Below, one piece after another: positions 17,738 to 27,797 of a stretch of 27,797 bases of DNA; position 1 is the first letter of the stretch; every line of letters begins with the position of its first letter. A program made the translations under genes and the position numbers. The stretch is taken from contig JAHNZQ020003150.1 in assembly GCA_019155205.2 (NCBI GenBank), positions 2,657,920 through 2,685,716 of the forward strand. The letters run 5' to 3'. The notes under the pieces are model-generated. The model did no database searches and was not told the DNA's origin. It worked only from the letters and a program-made list of their open reading frames with translations. This stretch comes from Gracilaria vermiculophylla (Eukaryota; Rhodophyta; Florideophyceae; Gracilariales; Gracilariaceae).

Positions 17738-19991
17738 GGAAGGCGTCGTTGGCCATGTTCGTCCAATAGAACTCCCTCCGCATGGTGAAATACATCCGAG
17801 ATCCACCAGGGTGCCAGGCGAGGCGCGGATAGTGCGAGAGGTACAACACTCTCGCCCGTAACTTCGTCGGCACCACCTTTTGGAGCGCTCCATCCAAAGA
17901 GGTGTGGCGTACAAGCACGCTGTCACGGTCGACATCGAACGATGATGTCAAACTCCCCACAGTGGCAAGGCACTCCTTGCAGTACGCATCCGTACTCTGC
18001 TCGTTAAGGAACTCCGCTACGGTAATGGGGAGAAATTCTTTCTCCTCCTCAACAAGAACTATCACCTCAGGGAGTCTACTGTACTTTCCTCCAGGTTCAC
18101 AGCATTCCAAACATTCCCCATCTGATCCTTCTTTCATGTCGGCGTTCTGGATGACCAGACACGGGATGTTGTCCTCCAAAGGTGTTTTATCTTCCCCATC
18201 GGTGGAGATTTGCGAGAGCGCATCCGCAGCCTGGTGTTTTATGCCAGGACGGTGGAGGATGTCAAACTCGAACTCCAGAAGGCGTAATCTCCACCTTTCC
18301 AGGCGACCGGAAGCATCCATCAAGGACAGTATCCACTTCAGTGGTTCGTGGTCCGTGCTCAAGGTGAAGCGCGCGCCTTCCAAGTATGGGCGTAAAAGCA
18401 AAACCGCCCACCCGATGGCGAGACACTCGCGCTCCGAAGTGGAATAATTCCGTTCCGTAGGGGAGAGGCTGCGACTCCAGTACCCGATGGGTTGAAGTCC
18501 ACTTTCAGGTTGTTCCTGTAGAAGGGCACATCCAACCTGGTCCTTACAGGCGTCAGTTTCCAGCACCATTCGGCCGTGCCGCTTCAGCAATACCAAGATT
18601 GATGGTTCTATTAGTCTCCTCTTCAGGGTGTCGAAGGCTTCAAACTCTTCGTCCGTCAAGAGAGCCAATTGCGTCGGTTGGTCCTTCTCCAGGAGGCGAT
18701 TTAATGGCACCGCTATACGGGAGAAATTAGGGACAATCTTCCGGAAGACTCTACACAACCCAACGAAGGAGCGGAGCTCCGTCTGGTTTGTGGGAGGATA
18801 AGCTTCCTTAATGGCGTCATGAGCTTTCCTAGCGACCTGTAGGCGGCCCGGGAGCACAACGCGCCCCAGGTAATCCACCGACGACTTGAAAAAGAAACAT
18901 TTCTCCAGCTTTCGGGTGAGGCCAGCATCCTTTAGGAGTTGGAGCACGTGCTTCACATGAATGAAGTGTTCCGCCACTCTGTGAGAGTATATGATGACAT
19001 CATCGATATACACCGAGGCGTACTGGCATTTAACCTTTGACAGGATAATGTCCACCGCTCGTTGGAACGTAGCGGGTGCATTCGTCAACCCAAATGGAAT
19101 CCTTAGGAATCTGAAGATCCCACAGTGCGAGGTGAACGTTGTCTTATCCTTATCGGAGTCGTCCATCTCAATCTGCCAGTAGCTGCTATTGGCATGCAGC
19201 ATGGAGAACACGGACGCATCGCCTAAGAAGTCGATACATTCATCCATCCGGGGCATCGGGTAAGAATCTCGTACCGTCACCTCGTTAAGGCGCCTGTAGT
19301 CAGTGCAGAACCGTATGGAGCCATCCTTCTTTTTGACAAACACCACCGGGGAGGCCCATTCGGAATTGGACGGCTCTATGACGCCCTTCTCCAGCATCCG
19401 GTGGACCTCATCGCGTTCAAAGTCACGCGCGTGGGGTCCAGCCCTCCTCGGGAGTTGATGTACCTGCTTCGCATCCGGTGTGAGCTGGATGCTGTGCTTG
19501 GCCAGGCTGACCTGCTCCAGGCGACCAGTCCACATATCCTCAAAGGCGGATAGTATCTCCACTATCCTGTGGCGATACCCTTCAAAATCATCGCCAATTT
19601 GGAGCTTCTCCTGCCAGGTGGCAGGACTCTCTTCCTCTGGAGCCGTTGAAGTCGCTTCCGCTTCCATGGTGGCGATTACACCGCTGGCCACGAGGTCTTC
19701 CGATCGTGGAAAGTGAGCCAGTTCTGCAGGGGCAGGTAGGGCCAGTCCGACGAAAATTCCTTTCTTGAGCCGTAACGGCGACTCCATGAGGTTAGCGAGC
19801 ACAACCCTAAAGGTGATGTTCGGTATTACTTCCATAGCAACGTTCGCCATCATGGAGTGCTGCTTTGTCGTCAGTTGTGGACTCTCCTGTAGGAATGAAA
19901 GGCCAGATGCAGAGTTCTGCACCCAGACTTCGCCCTGACTCCTCGCAGGTATTTCAATGCTCTTCACCACGCGGAGCTTATTCGACTGCGT
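17700..19991 (-). pseudogene. Chromovirus B reverse transcriptase, RNase H and integrase zinc-finger start
   Basis: In frame with protease after TAG 19992-19994; first ATG-like start 19970. Residues from 19970: RT fingers near 200-235 (WASPVVFVKKKDGS, FCTDYRRLNEV), palm FSMLHANSSYWQIEM near 255-269, FGLTNAPATFQR near 293-304 and YIDDVIIYS at 321-329. Codon 19194-19196 is CAT (His 259), where Ty3/gypsy RTs have the first catalytic Asp. RNase H follows with LETDACKDQVG, SERECLAIGWA, STDHEPLKW and AADALSQ, all acids kept. LSHYPRLAWHPGG starts the integrase zinc finger. The frame runs out of phase after 17737 and stops at 17700. It is the longest open stretch in the window (756 residues). Confidence 0.93.
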
Positions 19992-20942
19992 CTATTTCGG
20001 AAGGGTACCCACTTGAGGCGCGTTCGCGTCCGATCCTGGAGATGCAGACACAATGCCTACAGGAGTAGCGTCATGAAACGACCCCTTCCGCAGGCGTGGG
20101 TAGAATGCACGGACATATCGATCCACAAAGGAAGTGCCCAATATGCATTGTGCGGCCAAGTTAGTCGCCACGAGGAACCACACTTTCACATGTAAGGAGC
20201 CCAACCGGAGGGACAAGGGGATTGCGCCCAGAATGGTCAATGCCCGACGCGACGCATCGTGCACCTTAGGGAGCTTGCCAGTTCTCAAGGAGCCGAGAGC
20301 AGACCGCGGGAGCACGTTGGCGTGCACCAGATTGGGGCCAGTTCCGGTATCGAAGATAGAGCGCACCGTGGTGGAGGCGAGCGGGGAACATCCTACAGAG
20401 GCGAAGACCTTGTAATTCTCACGGCGGAGCGTGCAAACAGAATTCTCAAAGGTGTCCAAGAGGTCCAACGGGATTGGGGGGCCCGCCGATTCTGCATCGA
20501 CAGAGCAGACGGCCTCTCCCTCTTTCCTAATGGCGACTTCCGTGGAGCTGAGGCTCAATGTTGGAGAGCCACGCAGAGCCTTTACGCGTGGCTCTGAGGG
20601 TTTTCCTGGTTGGAGAGGGGCTGGTTTCCAGGCGGGGACGGCTGCTGCGGTTGTGCATCGCGATGTGACGTGTTCCCTTGAGGTGCAACCGGCTGGGAAA
20701 CCGGTACCTGGGGTGCGAGTGCTAGTGACAGTGGGACGGGCTGCACTCCCGGTGAAGCACGGTAACCGTAGTTTCCTTGAGGGAAGCGGATGTTGTGCTA
20801 CGCAGTTCGATAACTTCCGCTCTCCGTTGGTGTGTCTTTCAGATCCTGGACGTCTTTCTCTCGTTCCTGCAGGATAGCGGCCCTCATTGCCAGGGTGAGA
20901 GTCGTACAGTGCACGGGCTCTCGAGACAAGCAAATCCTGCAA
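19992..20942 (-). pseudogene. Chromovirus B aspartic protease region of pol
   Basis: The open frame lies -1 relative to gag and overlaps its last ~145 bases. The first half is a Pro/Ser/Thr-rich linker without motifs. Near residue 198 (codon 20351) RSIFDTGTGPNLV carries the Asp-Thr-Gly active site, and AAQCILGTSFVDRY further on matches the 'ILG' flap-side motif of retroelement proteases. A TAG at 19992-19994 separates it from RT in the same frame. No obvious slippery heptamer is seen in the overlap, so the frame change may be mutational or programmed. Confidence 0.85.
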
Positions 20943-22855
20943 GGCGGTGGGTAGCCTCGAGGGTTCGCAAATCTGACGCTCCTGTACGATCCTGCCGAGG
21001 CGTACGAAGTGGGAGACGAGGGTGTCCTCGTCCTAGACGGTGCTCCCTTAGAGGAGGCGTATGAGAGGGCAAGGGCCTCTTGCTCTCCCACGAGAGTGAG
21101 CTCGTCGACTTCCTCCGAGATGCTGGAGTCCAACGTCAGGGCAGATGCCCGACGGGTCCTTGAGGCGGCCGGTTTGTCCGAACGTAGAGCATGACTGCGG
21201 CGAGCGGCACAGTGGGTATCCCCATAGGATTCCGCGAAACGTGCTAACTCCATATAGGTGGTCTTTGGGTGCGTTGTCAAGTGATTGCGCACCCTCACGC
21301 GTATGGAGGGAAGGAGTCCCTCGACAAACAGGGACTTCAACCGCCGTTCGAAGTACACATTTCCACACCGCAGAGCCTTCGTCCACAGCTTCTATGAGAA
21401 CTCCGTCTCCGTCATTCCGGTGTTCTCCCTGTAGGAGGTGACTACAGCCTCGGCACAGGCTATGACCTCGTCCGTGGCGTACCTTTTAAGGAGGAAATTG
21501 ACTACCTCCGGGTACGTCGTCAAGATCTCCGTTCCAGGATCATCCACAACGGTGCTCTCCACCGTGAGGCGCGGCTGCACTAGCGAGTGCGCTTGGCCTG
21601 TGAGGTAGAACTGAAAGCACCATATGGCGGCACCTTCATGGACACCATTGGTGTTTCACGCCGAATGGAAGCGCGTAAGAAAATTCAACACCGAGATGGG
21701 GTCTTCGCCTGAGAAGGAGTGCTTCTTCATTTGAATGTCCATACGGCGCTGCATCTTCGTGAGTCGTTTAGCGACCGACGCGTCGTACAGCGTGGAGCGA
21801 TCATTCAACCTGTAGGTGTCATAATCCACCACTTTGGCGAAGAGGTCGTTAAGCGGGACGAGCTTCCTGAGCCTTCTGCTCTTCTCCTTGGGAGGTGTAC
21901 TGTCCTCCGAGCTGGAGTTGTTTACGGATTCGGAGTCTGAGCTTCCCTCCGAATCGGTGTCTCGCTTGCGTCTTTTCTCCCTCCGTTTCTTTCTTCTTCT
22001 TTCCTTAAGGTGGTCTGGGTTGCTGGCGATACCCCCAATATTCCGATCCACCCGAGGAGTATCCTGTCCTTCTCTCCTTAGGTGGACTTCGTCGCGACCG
22101 GTATCCTGTCCTCCTCCCCGGGGCGTCAGGTCCAAACGGTGCCTAGCAAGATTCCTCAGGTGGTCCCGACTCCCTAGGGCAGTACCCTTTCTTCCTCTGG
22201 CGTAGGGGGTGGCAGTATTCTTTCCTTCTCTGCCCGGTGTCACCTTAGGTGTTGACAGAGGGAACCTCTCCTGTACGGATGAATAACTTTCAAACGCCGC
22301 TGCGGGGATCAGCTGCGCGGTTTGAGAGCAAACCTCCGCACGGACAACATCTGATATCACCGCGAGGAATGGATCGGAATCCAGCAAAGCATCCACAGCA
22401 CGGTTAACGCTCTCCGATGCGATGTCCTCCACAAGGGCATGGCGGCGCGCTCCGAAGTGGGCTTCAACACCCGCAGGAATTCTTTCGACCAGCTCCTGTG
22501 AGAGCCAATCGGTAAGGCGCGGGGCCAGGGACTCCAAGAGGGTATTAGCCTCCGGGTGTTCCCGTCCCTGCAACTCCTGAGGTGGCGGCTGCGATGCCGT
22601 GTGCGGTTCTTCAACTTCCACGTCGGCGTTCTCCAGAGATGCTGCGGGTGATTCCGCTTGCGTCCGATCATGCATTCTCCTAAGGCGATTCCAGAAACGC
22701 TCCACTGAGGAGCCAGGATTCCGAAGGAGACTTTCAGGGTCCTCCAGTGTGGCGGCCATCTCCTGGGGAGCGCTGCGCGTGCTGCGCCCAGCAACGGAGC
22801 CGGTTGCTTGAGGATCCTGTAGGGGGGTTTCCATGGGATGTTCTGAGGGGTCCAT
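20798..22855 (-). pseudogene. Chromovirus B gag (structural protein), broken
   Basis: The ATG at 22853-22855 is about 155 bases inside the 5' LTR. One frame continues to TAG 20798-20800 but is cut by TGA (21656-21658) and TAG (21392-21394). Residues about 1-160 are acidic and helical. Around 255-330 is a very basic then Ser/Asp-rich tract (RRRKKRREKRRKRD, SDSESVNNSSSED). The capsid-like part follows (LTKMQRRMDIQMKKHSFSG, ISVLNFLTRF, then QFYLTGQAHSLV after the TGA; FERRLKSLFVEGL after the TAG). Near the end, CRICLSREPVHC is knuckle-like but not a canonical CX2CX4HX4C. Start and order fit Ty3/gypsy gag. Confidence 0.8.
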
Positions 22856-22992
22856 AGAGGAGTAGGTCGGGGGTGATTTGCTTCCACTTCCGGGTCACCT
22901 TAAATAAGATTCCACTGTTGGGGGTTGGTCGTTGCAAACTGGAAACACGGTTCTGCTGCGACGTGTTCGAATCCTTTTGGAACTGTGACCTT

Positions 22993-23008
22993 CCAAGTCG
23001 GGAGACCA
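22993..23008 (-). promoter_or_regulatory. Primer binding site candidate of chromovirus B
   Basis: On the minus strand TGGTCTCCCGACTTGG begins two bases inside the 5' LTR. The TGG start (complement of tRNA CCA) and position fit a PBS. I cannot name the tRNA. Confidence 0.5.
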
Positions 23009-23010
23009 GT

Positions 23011-23564
23011 TGTGGTACTGTCAGCCCTCCTCTCGAGGTAGTAAAGCACAACGTCCGTTACGAGTTTTTGTTGACTCCAAAGGCGCGTATTCCTAAAGGT
23101 GGTCTCCGGTATCCGCTGTCGCGGGCCGGGGGAATTCTGAAAGGGATCCGCAAACACCAAGCGGAGGGGGAGGTTCACTGGGCGTACAATGCTCCTACAG
23201 GCGCTGCTATGATGCGACCTGGAAATCGGCGGCTTAGAAACCTGCGTGAATAGACAAGAGACTCCAACCCGAAAATGTAGAAGAAGACTCAAGGGGGCTT
23301 GTCTTTACTTCCCCAGAGGTGGAGCTCAACCGGTAGAATAAATATCAAGCCGGGAGCCCGCTTCGGCAGGTCGCACTACTGTGCTAATTACCCGCATAAA
23401 ATATCTAAAATAAATACGAAACTCTACTTAACCCCAAGGATACTGTAGCGCACGCGGGAGAGATTATGCACCACGTGGCCCAGCCAATAAATTACGAACC
23501 CTCGTTAGGAATATTATTTCTTAAGGCCAAACCACCGTATTTCCGTAGGAGCCACTCAACTACA
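23011..23564 (-). repeat. 5' LTR of chromovirus B (554 bp)
   Basis: Full-length partner of 13047-13600, about 9% diverged by eye without indels. The minus-strand start is TGTAGTTGAG and the end CAGTACCACA. The outer edge at 23564 is followed by unrelated AT-rich sequence, not by the missing half of chromovirus A. Confidence 0.92.
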
Positions 23565-25995
23565 CTCTTGTGTAAAAATGAGAGATCTATTGCATTCATG
23601 AATATTTTTTATAGACCGTGTTTTCTGCTCTGTAGATTCCGTCTTTTGTTGCCTGTTTTGTTTAATGGCTGCAGGTATAATATTGCTGGTTGCTCTCGGA
23701 GTTACTCATAATAAACGATAGACCATAGTGACAGTGTAATTCTTGAAAAAAATATTTTGAACCGTGTCTTGAGAACCATTTTCGGATACAATACGAATTT
23801 GACATTCCATTTCAAGTTTCGGGTACTGACACGCTTCTATATAAGAATGAAAATGCGTAGAAAAACCAAGAGTGATTCGATAAGTTTTCCAGATCTACTT
23901 TGATGTATGATCTACTTTGATGTAGAGTTGTTTTTGGACAATTTGATGTAACTGGATCTTTGCACAACAGTTGATGCAGTTCTTAGACAGTTTTTAGTCT
24001 TTTTTCGTGAACGTGATTGAATTCTTCAGACTCAAACATCTAGAACAGGTTGAAAAAGACATGATTATAATAAGAATGGTGCTTTTGTTGCTTTTAACAA
24101 AATTCCATTGCAATAAAGCCAAGATTGATTGTCGGTGAACCAGAAGGTTTTCTGCGGGAAAGAGTTCTAATAAAACTCTTCGCCACTCAGATTGTGACAC
24201 GGAATGCTGTCCTGCACCAGAGAGAACTAACGCTGCCTCATAGATGCTTGGCGTAGATGTCGAAAACGGTTCATGATACAACAGTGACGGGTTCTCCATA
24301 GTTGAGGGATAGAATGATCATAGACGCATGTCGTGCATAGTGGTCGCTGCATAAAACTAATGACTGCACAGATATATATGCATTAGCAAAACACCACGTA
24401 CAACTTAATGTAAAAATATAGTGCAGGGCGACAGATTGAGTTCAGAAATTATCGAATTTTTTGAGGTTGGGGTTTCAATAATAAACGGAAGTTTTCGGTC
24501 TATTCTGATATTATCGATTCAAAAATAAACGAAAATCTCTTTTTACTAGCGCTGGGGGCTCCTAGGGACTTCGGAAATTTTCAATTTCATGTGATTACTA
24601 AAATCATTTCCTTCATTTTTTTGAAACAAATACGACGCGCACCGTTTTGTTCGAGCAATGACTTCTGATGCACAGCGTCTGCTCCGCACAAAGCTGGTGT
24701 GCATCGCATGTTTGCATTAAGCATTTGACTGGGTGCAAGGTTTTTCGTAAAGGCGATGCTTTGCACCGCATTTAAATTGGGCGTTTTTATAAACTGCATT
24801 TTAAGCGCGCATTATTATAGACAGCATTTGATGCGAGCATTTCTCCAAACTACGTAGTATAACTTTTCTATCTTGACAACGCGCCACTATAAATCGTGAC
24901 GAATTCGGCAAGTGGCGCCTGTTGCCTGTTGCGTACCCGACCTCCATTCCCACCGTAATCGGCTTTGCCAATCTCGCGCTACCCTACATCCTTTTTTCTA
25001 ATGCCATGTACGGCTTTTTCGGAGCGGCGAAGAGATGCGCTCTCATGCGTTTCCAGAGACTACGTCCGTCAGAGTGACCCACTCGAACGTCACGCGCTGC
25101 GCCACGTGTTGAGAGTCTGACGTCGGTAATATGCAGGGCACCGGACAAATAGAACACGTGTGTGCTTTACAGTAACAATTCCAATGGAGGATAAAGGGGT
25201 CTGACTTGCAAGTACTTCACAAGTTTTAAACTTAGCCCGATAATCCACGCAGAGAGCTTTCGCATTGACTTCTCAAAGTCCAAAAAATCATTATAATTCA
25301 CATACTTGTTTAATTGTCTACTCGCATAAATTGGATTTACATGAAGGTTTTTTACAAACCGTAATATTTCAAAAATTTAAATAAAAGATATTGAACACAA
25401 TATGCCAAAAGCAATATTTGCTTACTTCTTTCTTTTTCAAGAGCAACAACAACCTTTTATGAAGGCAAGTTTTGTGTACATTACTATCTTGTCAGCTATT
25501 AAACATTCAAATTATAATCAATTGCATTTTTTAATTATATCGTGCCTTGATTTCATGCATTTGCAGAAATGTATTAAAAATCCTTTTTATTAAAGTTACA
25601 ATTTAATCTTTATGATTCAATAAATAAAAACCTTTGTGTTTGCAACCTGTAGTTCACTGAAGCTCGCGAACTGCAGTTGTACTACAAAACTTGTCGCCAT
25701 GGTGCAGTCTTGAAACATAAAACTGAAATTCTAGGTTAAAGTGCCCGTCTCCCCCTGTCGCATGGGATATTTAAGTCGCTTGCTACCAATACGAAGAGTT
25801 CGGTTTTATCTTATTTTCATCTCCTTTCATTTACGTTGTCGATTAATTTCTAGTCCATCTCTTTCAACCAGTACCTATACGCCTCATGAACTTTTCATTT
25901 TGGCGGTTTTTCTTTTTTTTTCGTGAATAGTTCCCAGTTTCATTTCTGTGCTTTTTTTTGTTGAAAAAAGCAAATATCTTGGTTTGAATAAAAAT
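23565..25995. other. AT-rich interval without a convincing gene
   Basis: A 101-codon minus-strand frame with an ATG (24299-23994) has no motifs and I do not call it. 24700-24846 has repeated GCATT words. 24890-25150 is a GC-richer island with many CG dinucleotides (CACGTG at about 25100 and 25155), which could be an old promoter or element fragment. The remainder (25200-25980) is AT-rich with poly-T runs. I see no RNA gene. Confidence 0.4.
24700..24846. repeat. Degenerate GCATT-rich repeat
   Basis: GCATTAAGCATTT, GCATTTAAATT, GCATTTTAAGC, GCGCATTATTATA, AGCATTTGATGC and GAGCATTTC follow one another over about 150 bases at irregular spacing. It appears to be an eroded short tandem repeat; function unknown. 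Confidence 0.35.
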
Positions 25996-26298
25996 TGTAA
26001 GGCCTATCCCGTGGTAATTGTTTTAGAAGCATCTAGAAGCTTATAGGAAGCAACTAGAAACTGCTAATATCTAGAGACTTTTAGAAGGTTCTATAGAAGA
26101 AATTATGTAGAAGTATTTTATGCTTTATGACAGAAACTATCAGAAGTTCTAGAAGACTGTAGAACATTATGAGAACACTATATAAGAAAGAATTGCAACC
26201 AAGTTTGATGAATGATAAAGGTCAAGCCGAGTCGTCGAGATAAATTAACAGTGCGTTTACTCAAGTTTATCCTAAGCTCTGTACTACACCTGTTTACA
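25996..26298 (+). repeat. 5' LTR of copia element D (~303 bp)
   Basis: The right edge is fixed by the primer site at 26302. The left edge is placed where TGTAAG starts, because ATTGTAA at the left and TTACAAT at the right form an inverted pair. Contents fit an LTR: U3 with repeated CTAGAAG/GAAG words, then TATATAA at 26179-26185. No second LTR copy is in the window, so the left edge is provisional. Confidence 0.65.
26179..26185 (+). promoter_or_regulatory. TATA box of copia element D
   Basis: TATATAA lies in the second half of the LTR, preceded by GAA-rich U3 repeats, including TTCTAGAA (a TTC-nn-GAA pair) near 26143. Heat-shock-type control is possible but unproven. Confidence 0.55.
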
Positions 26299-26301
26299 AT
26301 A

Positions 26302-26315
26302 GGTTATGGGCCCAG
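26302..26315 (+). promoter_or_regulatory. Primer binding site of copia element D (internal initiator-tRNA type)
   Basis: GGTTATGGGCCCAG follows the LTR end by three bases. It is complementary to the anticodon arm of initiator tRNA-Met (CTGGGCCCATAACC). Drosophila copia uses this same internal site with a half-tRNA primer. This is strong support for element class and orientation. Confidence 0.8.
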
Positions 26316-26553
26316 ACTACGCCTAAGTCAACCTCGTCTTTAATACAACAGCTTAGAAGTCGGCTGTAAACTTGAAATCCGAACAAAATCGTAGAAGTTC
26401 GAGGTTGTACGAAAATCAAAGGATCGTACAACCTCTTCAAAAACCGTGCAATTAGAATCGGGCAAAACCGTCAAAAACCGTAATCGACCGTACAGTACAG
26501 TACGCTGTGTCATTTCGAAACTTGAAATTCGCTAATTCACGTCAACAAGAAAC

Positions 26554-27797
26554 ATGGATATTGAAGAGAAAAGCACGTTCAAAATAGAGAAACATAATGG
26601 AGATAATTATTTCTCTTGGAAATTTTGCATGACAAATTACCTTAAGAGGAAGGGATATTGGAAAGGAGTAGCAGAAGAGGAAAAAAATGCTACTGCTAGT
26701 GAGAAAGCATTAATAGATATTTGTTTATCAGTCGATGATAATCAAATAGTCTATGTTGAGTCATGCAAAACCGGTACAGAAGCCTTAAACGACCTAGCAG
26801 AAGGGTACAAAAATAAGGGTTTGGCGGGCAAAATGGACACGAAGGAGCGCTCACAGTCAAAAATGCTCCGCGAGGGAGAATCAGCAAAAGAACAAAAAAA
26901 AATTAAATGTCTCAAAACAAAATTGAAACAGCTCGGGGTGGATGAAACAAAAAAAGAATATATTATAAGATTATTGCGTAGCTTACCAAAAAGCTATGAA
27001 AGTTTGGTTGTTACATTGGGAAATAAAGCTGAAAAGCTAAGCATTGAAGAAATCCACGCTGGAATTTTGCGTGAAGAGTCCAGACCAAAATCGTCTGAAG
27101 AGCAAGAAAATTCTGGAAGTGTCCTACAGGGAAAAGTCAACAATCAAAAATACAAATTTCCCTATAACTGTCACTGCTGTAGAAAGAATGCGCACAACAT
27201 TGCGGACAGTGGAAAACGCAAAGACAATACGAAAAATTCTACACAGCCCAACTCGAGCAATGCGTCCTCCGGAAATATTTTGATGGCTGAACAAGACGAA
27301 AGAAAAATCTATGGAACATGGTATATGGACTCTGGTGCATGCTTCCACATGACAAATATTCGAAAGTGGTTTATGGAGGAAACTTTAAAAAGAACTGAGC
27401 CAGTTATCATCAGACTAGGAGATGGAACCCATGTCAAATCAACAGAAAAGGGAAACATACTTATGGAAATTTCTATGAATGGGTCTATGAAGACACTGCC
27501 TGTGCAAGATGTTTTATTTGTTCCGGAAATTTCTACGAACATTTTATCTATTGGGCAAACTGATGAACATAGACATCAAGTTTATTTTCAAAAAGGGTGG
27601 TGCACCGTTTTATTCAAATATTCAAATGAAAAACTCCTTTAGGTCAAGAAAGAAAATTCTACCTACTGCTTTAAGAGCTCCAAGAAGATCTAGAAAATTT
27701 ATGTAGCATACTCAGCCACTATAACGGAGCAAGAACTTTTGAATGCCAGACTAGGACATGCTGGAAAATCAGTCTTGAGCCACATCGTATCAAAAGA
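26554..27797 (+). pseudogene. Copia element D gag-pol, 5' part (gag, protease, start of pre-integrase region)
   Basis: The ATG at 26554 follows a 255-base leader. The first ~180 residues are copia-type gag (KHNGDNYFSWKFCMTNYLK at the start; ETKKEYIIRLLRSLPKSYE; EEIHAGILREE). The zinc knuckle near 27169-27210 reads C-HC-C-RKNA-H-NIAD-S: the fourth ligand is Ser (AGT, 27208-27210) instead of Cys. Protease has WYMDSGACFHMTN (catalytic Asp 27328-27330). TAG at 27640-27642 ends the first open stretch and another TAG lies near 27691. The same frame then gives LLNARLGHAGKSVLSHIVSK, the pre-integrase motif, running off the window. Gag, protease and pol share one frame. Confidence 0.88.

Larger units (their letters stand above)
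13047..23564 (-). mobile_element. Chromovirus B (Ty3/gypsy), 10.5 kb, with an antisense gene
   Basis: Two 554-bp LTRs (13047-13600 and 23011-23564) bound a minus-strand gag-protease-RT-RNase H-integrase-chromodomain series (22855 to 16442). About 2.8 kb follows before the 3' LTR and holds a gene on the opposite strand (14318-16199). PBS- and PPT-like sites lie at the proper edges. The LTRs are of equal length and differ at about 49 of 554 positions (counted by eye). At least four in-frame stops, two frame changes and a substituted RT catalytic Asp show it is inactive. No shared target duplication is seen (AAAAT left, CTCTT right). Confidence 0.95.

Noticed and set aside
17902..18447. 181-codon plus-strand open frame
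   Set aside because: It lies antisense to the clear RNase H/RT reading frame of chromovirus B and has no motifs; open only as a shadow of the pol codons.
21834..22205. Plus-strand frame encoding a hydrophobic, Leu/Ser-rich protein
   Set aside because: It is the complement of the basic/acidic gag tract; the hydrophobic look comes from reading Lys/Glu codons backwards.
22960..22985. tRNA T-arm-like word GTGTTCGAATCC near the 5' LTR of B
   Set aside because: The flanking bases do not form a T-stem and no acceptor or anticodon arm is present.
23994..24299. 101-codon minus-strand frame with ATG
   Set aside because: No recognisable motif, composition changes along its length, and no supporting signals.
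1..27797. CRISPR array, prophage or bacterial mobile island
   Set aside because: No regularly spaced direct repeats, no ribosome binding sites or operon structure; all mobile elements are eukaryotic LTR or Tc1 types.

Overview
This is eukaryotic DNA in which a single host gene end is followed by a dense nest of LTR retrotransposons and one Tc1-like DNA transposon. There are no bacterial gene clusters, operons, CRISPR arrays or recognisable tRNA/rRNA genes. The only host-type gene is the 3' part of an intronless heme peroxidase at the left edge. Two of the elements are chromodomain Ty3/gypsy elements (chromoviruses) and two are Ty1/copia. A compact intron-poor gene set in LTR-rich DNA would fit a red alga or another intron-poor algal or oomycete-like genome. 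The sequence alone does not settle the organism, so this is an inference.

Layout. 3-671: peroxidase 3' end (+) with an AATAAA downstream. 983-1272: two palindromic hairpin structures. 2064-2416: a solo LTR of chromovirus A with a perfect 5-bp target duplication (GGATG). 3141-7664: copia element C on the minus strand, with 111-bp LTRs, an open gag and a pol broken by three in-frame stops. 7827-8213: a decayed coiled-coil-like reading frame. 9660-13046: the 3' part of chromovirus A (minus): LTR, chromodomain, integrase and RNase H. It is split at a TA by a dead Tc1-like element (11214-12489) and cut off at 13046. 13047-23564: chromovirus B (minus), 10.5 kb with two 554-bp LTRs, PBS- and PPT-like sites, gag, protease, RT, RNase H, integrase and chromodomain. 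23565-25995: AT-rich DNA without a convincing gene. 25996-27797: the 5' end of copia element D (+): LTR, internal half-tRNA primer site, gag, protease and the start of the pre-integrase region.

The least expected item is a 1.9-kb antisense gene inside chromovirus B (14318-16199, plus strand). It lies between the chromodomain and the 3' LTR, has its own AATAAA 18 bases after the stop, and encodes a protein I do not recognise. Chromovirus B is also unusually rich in the palindromes CCT-N-AGG and CCT-NN-AGG.

All elements look inactive. Both reverse transcriptases in the window have lost the same first catalytic aspartate (Tyr in C, His in B), and chromovirus A has Lys in place of the third integrase catalytic residue. 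The likely order is: chromovirus A first, then Tc1 into A, with B abutting A's RNase H region later. LTR divergence (about 2% for C, about 9% for B, counted by eye) suggests C is younger than B.
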